Source: Dehalococcoidales bacterium (GTDB taxonomy: Bacteria > Chloroflexota > Dehalococcoidia > Dehalococcoidales > Fen-1064). Taken from it: a stretch of DNA of 41,835 nt. The stretch covers positions 1 through 41,835 of the forward strand of contig JADHXC010000014.1 of NCBI GenBank assembly GCA_016783135.1, given 5' to 3'. Each line of letters starts with the position of its first letter. Position 1 is the stretch's first letter. Positions 34,016-39,941 of the stretch are shown piece after piece. Below the pieces are notes generated by a model. It did not search any database. It was not told the DNA's origin and worked only from the letters and a program-made list of their open reading frames with translations. A program made the position numbers and the translations under genes.

Positions 34016-34382
34016 GGAAGTCTCCGAAAAGGCACATCTTCTCTGGTTTTTCCCTCTTTCTTCTGTTGGGTGGAAGACGAATCAAGGGGGACACCCCCTT
34101 GGCCCCCCCGCCCAAAGGGGTAGGCCCCTCAGAAGGGGCACCCCCTCTGGACACCCCAAAACGGTGTGGGGCCAGTTTATCGGCAGGTGTCATTCGCACC
34201 TTAGAGAGTGTTGCACTATTCTGGTAAGAGCTTGGGGAAGCGACTACGAGCGGGGCGTTGAAGAGGGGCTGCGCCCCTCTTTCTTTTTCTTCCCCCTCTC
34301 TTTGACAAAGGGAGGGGGACCAAGGGGGAGGGTTTCCTGACCCTGAGATTGCTTCAGTGTCTCTTCGCTTTGCTCAGAGCCC

Positions 34383-34551
34383 CGCTCGCAATGACAGGAG
34401 GGGTGCTGGTGGTTCTCGCAATGACAAGGTTGTGCTTGATGTCATTCTGAACGAAACGAAGTGTAGGGCCGCTGCTAGTAGCGGTACAGAATCTGGGCTA
34501 TGGGCCGCGAGATTCTTCGCTGCGCTCGCAATGACAGGAGGGGCGCTGGTG
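34383..34551. repeat. Dispersed REP-like repeats
   Basis: CGCTCGCAATGACAGGAGGG plus nine more bases occurs at 34383-34411 and again at 34523-34551 with one mismatch over 29 bp. Between them lie TTCTCGCAATGACAAGG (34413-34429) and GTCATTCTGAACGAAACGA (34441-34459); GAGATTCTTCGCTGCGCTC starts at 34509. They belong to the 'cattctgagcgaag / cgcaatgacagg' type of intergenic repeat; a degenerate copy lies at 9711-9777. Confidence 0.75.
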
Positions 34552-34593
34552 TCAATTGCGGCAGGTGACACAATACTATGGGGGAAGGTTAGA

Positions 34594-34631
34594 CAGAATT
34601 GCCCGGCCATCTAACAAACCGGGCAATTCTG
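34594..34631. repeat. Perfect 13-bp stem with 12-nt loop
   Basis: CAGAATTGCCCGG (34594-34606) pairs fully with CCGGGCAATTCTG (34619-34631). No T-run on either side, so it is not a standard terminator; perhaps a transcript-end stabiliser or protein site. Confidence 0.8.
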
Positions 34632-34854
34632 AGAGGTACGTAGGATACCTGAACCGTAACATACCCTACAGCGGTATAGTATAGTATTGCCTTATAGGTA
34701 TTGTCAAATCGGTAGTGAGCTGCCGTTGATAGGGTGCCAGGGTATCAGGACAAGGTTTCCTCATAGTAAAATACTCCGGTTGACCGTGGCGGGAATATGT
34801 GGCACCATAAATCACAGCACACTATTGATTGGAGCATGATTCCTGGAGGGTGAA

Positions 34855-35142
34855 ATGACTTCCGATGACAGAGTACGAAGAGAAGTAATCATAAAGCGAC
34901 TGAGGAAGATTGAGGGGCAGGTCCGGGGACTGGAGAAAATGGTCGATGCCGAACGTGACTGTGAAAGCATAGTGACTCAGCTAGCGGCAATTCGCTCGGC
35001 CATCGAAAGCGTGGGGCAGCTCGTACTGAACAATTACATGCAAATATGCTTTCGCAAGGAGACGGAGCCTGAGAACCCGACTGCATCACTGGCACGGGTG
35101 GTAGGCATCTGGAACAGGGTGCGGGTACGAGATACCAGCTGA
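34855..35142 (+). CDS. CsoR/FrmR/CstR-family repressor, possible persulfide sensor
   Basis: 95 residues, the all-helical DUF156 family: IIKRLRKIEGQVRGLEKMV, CESIVTQLAAIRSAIESVGQLVLNNYM. Copper-sensing CsoR uses Cys36, His61 and Cys65. The two Cys are present at the same numbers (Cys36, Cys65), but position 61 is Tyr. Loss of the His with retention of both Cys is the pattern of CstR, which senses persulfides through a Cys-Cys link. That fits the exported rhodanese encoded nearby (38231-39220), but direct control is inference. Ribosome site GGAGGG before the ATG; followed by a strong terminator, so it is a single-gene transcript. Confidence 0.88.
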   Translation: MTSDDRVRREVIIKRLRKIEGQVRGLEKMVDAERDCESIVTQLAAIRSAIESVGQLVLNNYMQICFRKETEPENPTASLARVVGIWNRVRVRDTS

Positions 35143-35199
35143 GTTCTGAAAGAGACCAGTCCCGATATCGGCAGGCGGGGTTTTTATTGCCTCAAATAG

Positions 35200-35240
35200 A
35201 ACAGGGTGCTGACCTTATTGAGTCGGGCACCCTGTTTTTT
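35200..35240 (+). terminator. Rho-independent terminator after the CsoR-family gene
   Basis: Perfect 10-bp stem AACAGGGTGC (35200-35209) with GCACCCTGTT (35227-35236), followed by TTTT. It may also help end the convergent cytochrome b transcript. Confidence 0.85.
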
Positions 35241-35283
35241 AACCTGCGAACGGATAACCGGAAGACGATGCCTTCGTCAGGCG

Positions 35284-35928
35284 TCACTTCTCCTTGCTAA
35301 TCTCGTCGTACCACTTGCCGTAGTGGTTTTTAGCGTAGGTCACGGAAATTTTGCCATTCAGTATTGAACGGAAAGACTCCACCATTCTGGGGTGAATGGC
35401 GCCCAGATAGATGTGGACCAGTAGCATGACAAAGGCAGCGATAAAGGCAACGTCATGAATAACTATGCACCACTGAAACAGACCTGCCGGGACGATGTCC
35501 CTGAGGAACCATATCACCAGACCGGTCATCACGAAGAGGACGCCTGTGCCCAGCACCACCAATTGCCACATCTTCTGACCGGTATTTACGTGCGGTTGCG
35601 GAGGCATATTATCTTCCGAGCCGCCGAAGTAGTAGTCCGGTGCTGCCTTTACCCATCCCAGGTCATCCTTACCCCAGGTAAGAGTCTCCTTAATGAAGTG
35701 TAGCGACATCCTGGGGTTGATAAAGAAGTACACTATCGGTCCGCCCACGAAGATAACGGCCGATATCCGGTGGACGATTCTAGTCCAACCCCCGGCTGCT
35801 ATGCCACCGAGTCCTGGAATGAACAGAATAGCGCCAGTGACCGCCAGTATCAGGAAGGCGGCGGTATGGACCCAGTGAAACCAGACCGTCCGCATCTTGA
35901 AACGTTCGACTACGCGTTCTTCGGTCAT
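35284..35928 (-). CDS. Cytochrome b membrane subunit (formate dehydrogenase gamma-like)
   Basis: 214 residues from the ATG at 35926-35928, with GGAGGAGAGAG upstream; longer in-frame starts lie inside the previous gene. Four TM helices as in FdnI/cytochrome b561-type subunits. Likely heme b His ligands: TVWFHWVHTAAF in helix 1, TRIVHRISAV in helix 2, IVIHDVAF and LLVHIYLGAIHP in helix 4. It would exchange electrons between the quinone pool and the exported ferredoxin subunit encoded just upstream (4-nt ATGA overlap). No formate dehydrogenase or other molybdenum subunit is encoded in this cluster. Confidence 0.92.
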   Translation of the reverse strand: MTEERVVERFKMRTVWFHWVHTAAFLILAVTGAILFIPGLGGIAAGGWTRIVHRISAVIFVGGPIVYFFINPRMSLHFIKETLTWGKDDLGWVKAAPDYYFGGSEDNMPPQPHVNTGQKMWQLVVLGTGVLFVMTGLVIWFLRDIVPAGLFQWCIVIHDVAFIAAFVMLLVHIYLGAIHPRMVESFRSILNGKISVTYAKNHYGKWYDEISKEK

Positions 35929-36797
35929 TCGCTCTCTCCTCCTCGGGCTATTCTCATCTTTGCGATAAGATAGTTCAACCCGAAACCGGCGGCGGCGACG
36001 ACCGCAACCCCGATACCAAGCCACTTCAGAATACCCCTTACCTCCGCTGCGGCGGGGACCTTTGGGTCAACCGGCAGGCCGTAGGTATCAGGGGCTTCAT
36101 CGAGCACGTACATCACGTGTAGTCCCCCCAGTTCGGTTTTCCCGTATAGATTGGCTGAAGGATTCTGTTTCTCCAGTTCCGTGACACGTTTCCCGGCATT
36201 GTCAAGTAGCTCCGAACGCTTGCCAAATGTGATTGCTCCGGTGGTGCAGGCTTCCGAGCAGGCAGTTGGCTGGCCGTTGCTGACACGGTCAATACAGAAA
36301 GTACACTTGTCCATGACGCCGGCACCGGTAACACTGGTACTCCCCAACTGGGGTATACCAAACGGGCAATTCTGGGCACAGTAACCACAGCCAGAGCATT
36401 TTTCTCGGTCATACTGGACGAACCCCATCTCGTTGTAGCTCAGGGCTCCGGTGGGGCATACCTCAACGCAGGCAGCATCGGTACAGTGCATGCAGGCCTG
36501 CTTTCTGAGGCTCCAGTCATCGCCCTTTTTCAGGGGGAATAGAGTTGTCCAACAATCAGGAGAAAGCTCGGGGGAATCCTCGGGCTCAGGCTTGATGGTC
36601 TCTGTCAGGCTGTTGTAGTTCTTGCAGGCGGCGTAGCACCACCAGCAACCGACGCACCTGGAGACGTCCACCAGCATGGCAAGGTCCTGTCCGGAGGAGG
36701 CCGCTCTGGCCACAGTGCCAAGACCCTGCGAACCGAGCAGAACGACTCCCGCAGTTCCTGCCGAGGCTTTCAAGAAACCTCTCCGGTCCAGTTTCAT
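35925..36797 (-). CDS. Tat-exported four-cluster ferredoxin subunit with C-terminal TM anchor
   Basis: 290 residues. The N-terminus KLDRRGFLKAS followed by a hydrophobic stretch is a Tat signal. Four Cys groups, each able to bind [4Fe-4S], follow in FdnH/HybA order: CVGCWWCYAACK, CMHCTDAACVEVCP, CSGCGYCAQNCPFG and CTFCIDR with CSEACTTG. One TM helix near 262-282 (LGIGVAVVAAAGFGLNYLI) anchors it outside the membrane. Normally this subunit links a catalytic molybdoprotein to a cytochrome b. Here the partners are the cytochrome b (overlapping by 4 nt) and the multiheme cytochrome upstream (36-nt gap), so it may pass electrons between hemes and quinone. Confidence 0.93.
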   Translation of the reverse strand: MKLDRRGFLKASAGTAGVVLLGSQGLGTVARAASSGQDLAMLVDVSRCVGCWWCYAACKNYNSLTETIKPEPEDSPELSPDCWTTLFPLKKGDDWSLRKQACMHCTDAACVEVCPTGALSYNEMGFVQYDREKCSGCGYCAQNCPFGIPQLGSTSVTGAGVMDKCTFCIDRVSNGQPTACSEACTTGAITFGKRSELLDNAGKRVTELEKQNPSANLYGKTELGGLHVMYVLDEAPDTYGLPVDPKVPAAAEVRGILKWLGIGVAVVAAAGFGLNYLIAKMRIARGGESE

Positions 36798-36833
36798 ATC
36801 TACTCCCTGGTTTCTCTTTATTGCTGCGGATTT

Positions 36834-37910
36834 CTACTGAGGAGCGGGCACCTGTATCACGATAACACCACGGTTAGCTTCTCTCTCAACAGGGTCCACA
36901 TCGTCTTCGGTCAGGAACAAATCAGCATTGCCGTGACACGAGTTACAGCTTTCGTTCTGAGGAGTATGCAACTGAATATTGTGCGGGGTGGCATACTTCC
37001 AGGTAGGTTCAGCGTCGAAATCGGGAAGAAGGTCGGAGCCGTAATAGTCACAGGTACCGGCGCAGGTTGGCGCGTGCCGCAGTACCACGTATTGATAGGG
37101 CCTTTCGGCTGACCTTATCGGGTTGAGTCCTATTCTGAAGAGTATCTGCGACGGCTCGCTGGTCCGACATGGCACTCCCTCTTCGTCAAGGGCGACGTGA
37201 CAGCTGGAGCAGTTCTTGTAGGCGAGAGAATGACAGACCTGGCAATCCAGGTCGCCGAGGTGCTGCTGGTGCTGCGGGTTATCGTCGGTATTGGTCCAGA
37301 CATCCGCGTGACAGTCATCACATTGCGTAGAAGCACTATTACTATAGCGGTCACTCACCAGCATCCCGGTCCCGTGGAGCTCCTCCCCGTGGCACATGGT
37401 ACATGTCATCGTCTCCTGTGTCCAGTGGACATCAGCCGGAATGCCCTCGTTATTACCGAGATACTCGTCGCCAACCCGGGCACCATGACAGGCTATACAG
37501 TTGTTCTGCATTGAAGGGGTCTTCTTGAAGACGTGACTGGACACCAGCCCGCCCCCCATTTCATCAGGACGGCTGACGTGGCACTGACCGCAGGAGGTGT
37601 GGCATCCTTGACAGTGGTTGTCAAAGGCCGTGTCCAGGGCTGAGCCTTCACTGAGGTCACCGCCCCTGGCTTCGAGCTTGCTTATGAAACCGCTGAGCGT
37701 GGTGTGCAGACTGCTATCATTTAGAAGGGCAATGTCACTGTGGCAGGTATTACAGCCCTCTTCCGATGGGTCAATCACTATCTCCTGGTGAGCGGTCTCT
37801 TTCTCTTCTGCGCTGCTATCACCGCCGTGACAGATAACGCAACCCACCATACCATGAGTGCTCTCCAGGAACTTGCTGTCCTTGATGTAGGCTTTTTCCC
37901 ATACCTCCAA
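36834..37910 (-). CDS. Multiheme c-type cytochrome, main body (ten CxxCH sites)
   Basis: 358 residues as an open frame starting at a TTG (37908-37910). Ten CxxCH heme sites: CVICH, CNTCH, CQGCH, CGQCH, CIACH, CTMCH, CDDCH, CQVCH, CSSCH and CNSCH. Many extra His could be distal ligands. Alone it has no signal peptide, which is impossible for a working c-type cytochrome. The codons upstream are in the same frame: after one TGA (37929-37931) the frame continues into a lipoprotein signal with an eleventh heme site (37929-38129). The intended product is almost surely one 431-codon lipoprotein. Either TGA is read through or decoded, or the gene is broken, or the base is a sequencing error. The CSSCH region and the part after it resemble no cytochrome family I can name. 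Confidence 0.85.
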   Translation of the reverse strand: MEVWEKAYIKDSKFLESTHGMVGCVICHGGDSSAEEKETAHQEIVIDPSEEGCNTCHSDIALLNDSSLHTTLSGFISKLEARGGDLSEGSALDTAFDNHCQGCHTSCGQCHVSRPDEMGGGLVSSHVFKKTPSMQNNCIACHGARVGDEYLGNNEGIPADVHWTQETMTCTMCHGEELHGTGMLVSDRYSNSASTQCDDCHADVWTNTDDNPQHQQHLGDLDCQVCHSLAYKNCSSCHVALDEEGVPCRTSEPSQILFRIGLNPIRSAERPYQYVVLRHAPTCAGTCDYYGSDLLPDFDAEPTWKYATPHNIQLHTPQNESCNSCHGNADLFLTEDDVDPVEREANRGVIVIQVPAPQ

Positions 37911-37931
37911 CGGAGGTAGCTCTCCCCCTCA
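37902..37931 (-). other. In-frame TGA followed by a hairpin in the cytochrome gene
   Basis: TGA at 37929-37931 is the only stop in an otherwise continuous frame from 38129 to 36834. Ten nt later in the RNA TACCTCC (37912-37918) pairs perfectly with GGAGGTA (37902-37908) around loop GTT. From TGA to loop is 17 nt and the loop begins with G, which satisfies the loose bacterial SECIS consensus. Against selenocysteine: the codon is in a linker (ATSGEG-stop-GELPP), not in a redox motif. GGGGGAG (37922-37928) could also be a ribosome site for the TTG at 37910. Confidence 0.5.
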
Positions 37932-38129
37932 GCCTTCACCCGAGGTTGCTTCCGACTCCACTTCCTCTTCCACGGTGGCAGTCTGTTTGAGCAGGTCTTC
38001 GTCAGTATGACAGAGGATACAGGAACTCGCTTCCTCACCGGGTGTTGGCCCAGGAGGAACGGAACAGCCTGCCGCGACGAATGCAGCCAGCAAGACCAGC
38101 CCGAAGACCGCAAGTACCAGTCTCTTCAT
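37929..38129 (-). CDS. N-terminal part of the multiheme cytochrome lipoprotein
   Basis: 66 residues ending at the in-frame TGA. It contains a lipoprotein signal (KRLVLAVFG to AAFVAAGC, lipid-attached Cys22), a Pro-rich linker and one heme site CILCH (about 38-42), then an acidic Glu/Thr linker. GGGGAG precedes the ATG. A heme lipoprotein this short is not a known unit; frame and spacing show that it is the front of the cytochrome at 36834-37910. It starts 101 nt after the rhodanese gene. Confidence 0.75.
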   Translation of the reverse strand: MKRLVLAVFGLVLLAAFVAAGCSVPPGPTPGEEASSCILCHTDEDLLKQTATVEEEVESEATSGEG

Positions 38130-38188
38130 CTACCGCTCCCCTTCCTTAGTCCCGTATCAGTATCTTTCATTCGTTCGGGGGGAGGGAT

Positions 38189-38222
38189 GCTCCCTGCTAG
38201 AAACCAGACTTCTGCAGGGAGC
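38189..38222 (-). other. Hairpin between rhodanese and cytochrome genes
   Basis: GCTCCCTGC (38189-38197) pairs perfectly with GCAGGGAGC (38214-38222), 16-nt loop, no T-tract. Placed inside a likely operon, it may be an RNA-processing or attenuation point that sets different levels for the two products. Confidence 0.5.
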
Positions 38223-38230
38223 CTATGAGT

Positions 38231-39220
38231 CTATTTCTCAGTATCGTAACCTTGGACAGTTGAAGCATCGAAGCATTTGTTCATATTAACTGCCGTATCC
38301 GTGGTCCAGGAACACATGCCAAACTTCAGGCTGTAAGCATCATACCCGAGCAGATTCAGCAGGGACGCTGCCTGAGCGGCTGAATGCCCGGTGTAGCAGT
38401 AGACGTAGACCGGCGAGTCCGGGTCCAGCTTGTCCAGGTTGTCTACCAGGCTGCTAAGCCCGATGTTGATGGCGCCGGGAACATGCCCTGCGGCGTAGTC
38501 TGCCGCGCTGCGAACGCTGACGATGGTCATGTCCTCATCCTCGGCGATTTTTATGTTTAGGTCGGACGCCGTGATGTACTTCGGGGAAACGGTCGCAACT
38601 GCGGCCTTGATGATGGCGTCTTCGGCAGTGGAAGTGGTGTTCTCCAGCTCAGGGAAGTCGTAGGTCTTCGTGGCTGTGTTGGCTGTCGTTTCAACCTTGA
38701 AATCACCCTGAGCTTCCGCGCTGAACCGACTCACGAACACATCAGGGTCTGTTGACCAGGAAGACATTCCGTGTAGCAGATTCTGGACATCATAGCCAAG
38801 GACCCCAAGCAGTGCCGCCGCAAATGAGGCTGACTGCCCGGTATAGCAGTACACGAGGATTTCCTCATCCTCGGGGAGAGTAGCCAGGGCACCGAACGCA
38901 ATGTTAACCGCCCCGGGGATGTGTCCTTTGGCATAATCCGTTGCGCTGCGAAGGCTGACAATGTAGGGGGCATCGCCTTCGGCGATTGCCATAAACAGGT
39001 CAGAGGCCTTCATATTTCCGGCCGGGGCTGTAAGATATTCCGCGGCAGCATCCTTGACTACCTCAAACTCGGATACCTCCACTACGGTGGTTGTTACGGG
39101 TTTCTCTTCTACCTGCTTTACCTCTTCTGCCCCACCGCAGGCATTGAGCAGCAGCATAGAAAGCAGCAACAGGGCCAAGCCGGTCGTTGCAGCTACTTTC
39201 ATCCATGGTTTGGTTCGCAT
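38231..39220 (-). CDS. Exported lipoprotein with two catalytic rhodanese domains
   Basis: 329 residues. Lipoprotein signal with lipobox LNAC (Cys28), a Glu/Val/Thr linker, then two rhodanese domains (about 70-160 and 213-310) clearly related to each other: SLRSATDYAKGHIPGAVNIAFG against SVRSAADYAAGHVPGAINIGLS. Each has an active-site Cys at the loop start: Cys125 in VYCYTGQSA and Cys275 in VYCYTGHSA. Usually only one domain of a tandem rhodanese is catalytic. It would move sulfane sulfur (thiosulfate, polysulfide or persulfide) outside the cell membrane. AAGGAGGAG before the ATG. First gene of a leftward set with the multiheme cytochrome, Tat ferredoxin and cytochrome b. Confidence 0.93.
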   Translation of the reverse strand: MRTKPWMKVAATTGLALLLLSMLLLNACGGAEEVKQVEEKPVTTTVVEVSEFEVVKDAAAEYLTAPAGNMKASDLFMAIAEGDAPYIVSLRSATDYAKGHIPGAVNIAFGALATLPEDEEILVYCYTGQSASFAAALLGVLGYDVQNLLHGMSSWSTDPDVFVSRFSAEAQGDFKVETTANTATKTYDFPELENTTSTAEDAIIKAAVATVSPKYITASDLNIKIAEDEDMTIVSVRSAADYAAGHVPGAINIGLSSLVDNLDKLDPDSPVYVYCYTGHSAAQAASLLNLLGYDAYSLKFGMCSWTTDTAVNMNKCFDASTVQGYDTEK

Positions 39221-39373
39221 CAGGTACTCCTCCTTCTTTTACCGCACCGATTCGGTCTATGTGAACACCGGCATAATAAAGGCATCCAGGCATTCTTGCA
39301 TGCCAATTATACTGGGGTACCGTATCATACAGCTCTTACCGGCACATATTCCGTGGTACTGACTCCAAGCGAT

Positions 39374-39403
39374 ATGATAGCACAGGGGGTTTTTCGGAGT
39401 CAA
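39374..39403 (-). promoter_or_regulatory. Promoter of the rhodanese-cytochrome set
   Basis: Minus strand -35 TTGACT (39398-39403), 18-nt spacer, -10 TATCAT (39374-39379). Start near 39367 gives a leader of about 147 nt. Confidence 0.6.
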
Positions 39404-39478
39404 TACCCAGTCGGGGTTGGGTATGATATTACTTCTCCAGGCAATAAGATGAAATTATCCGCAGTTTAATTCGCTCTT

Positions 39479-39507
39479 TTGACACGGTATTCGCTCTCGG
39501 TTAGACT
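39479..39507 (+). promoter_or_regulatory. Promoter of ccmE-ccmF
   Basis: Perfect -35 TTGACA (39479-39484), 17-nt spacer, -10 TAGACT (39502-39507). Start near 39514, 36 nt before the ccmE GTG. Confidence 0.65.
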
Positions 39508-39549
39508 GAATCTGGAAAGAGACACTGTCCGTATGGAGAAGAGAGAGTC

Positions 39550-39933
39550 GTGAGGAGAAGGTATCTTGTCGGGGGGGGTATACTGGTCCTGGCGGTTGCT
39601 GCTCTGGTCTCAGTGAGCCTGGACAGTGCGGTCAATTATTATCTGACGGTGAGTGAACTGCTGGATGGGGGCAGCGAGTTCCACGATACCGATGTGAGAG
39701 TGGGCGGTAAGATAGCCAGCGATACGATTGAATGGGATGCTGACGCCCTTGAGCTCAAGTTCACCATTACCGAGAATGGAAGGAACCTGGCGGTTGTCTA
39801 CGAAGGGGCCAGGCCCAGTGGATTCCAGGAAGGCTCCAGTATACTGGTAGAGGGAAGATTCCGTTCCGACATGGTATTTCAAGCGAAGGTACTTATCATG
39901 AAGTGCCCCTCCAAGTACGAACCGGAAGAGTGA
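39550..39933 (+). CDS. ccmE: Cytochrome c maturation heme chaperone CcmE, Cys type
   Basis: 127 residues, GTG start with GGAGAAGAGAGAG upstream. One N-terminal TM helix (about 6-24), then the OB-fold heme-carrier domain: VRVGGKIASDTIEW, LKFTITENGRNLAVVYEGARPSGFQEG and ILVEGRF. Classical CcmE binds heme through His in HxxxY; here the site is CPSKY (Cys119, Tyr123), i.e. the CxxxY variant known from some archaea and sulfate reducers. CcmE carries heme from CcmABCD to CcmF for attachment to apocytochromes. Followed 8 nt later by ccmF. Its client is plausibly the 11-heme cytochrome encoded divergently. Confidence 0.94.
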   Translation: MRRRYLVGGGILVLAVAALVSVSLDSAVNYYLTVSELLDGGSEFHDTDVRVGGKIASDTIEWDADALELKFTITENGRNLAVVYEGARPSGFQEGSSILVEGRFRSDMVFQAKVLIMKCPSKYEPEE

Positions 39934-39941
39934 TTCCTGAT

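Larger units (their letters stand above)
34016..34854. other. Repeat-rich intergenic region
   Basis: 839 bp without a credible gene; open frames here have biased, repeat-derived composition. After gatA there are several G/C-run hairpins (34084-34150): CAAGGGGG/CCCCCTTG with a 3-nt loop near 34083-34101, then AGGGG/CCCCT pairs; no T-tract follows. Next come REP-like repeats (34361-34551), a perfect 13-bp hairpin (34594-34631) and an operator-like ATACC/GGTAT pair (34661-34665 with 34673-34677) upstream of the CsoR-family gene. Confidence 0.7.
39221..39549. other. Divergent promoter region between rhodanese and ccmE
   Basis: 329 bp, no gene. It holds consensus promoters in both directions, described separately, and an additional leftward TATAAT at 39306-39311 that could be a second promoter for the rhodanese gene. 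Confidence 0.7.

Noticed and set aside
34357-34614. Small protein gene of 85 codons
   Set aside because: Made entirely of dispersed repeat sequence, with no ribosome site and no conserved-looking segment.
35284-36797. Formate dehydrogenase
   Set aside because: Cytochrome b and ferredoxin subunits resemble FdnI and FdnH, but no formate dehydrogenase catalytic subunit occurs in the cluster or elsewhere in the window.
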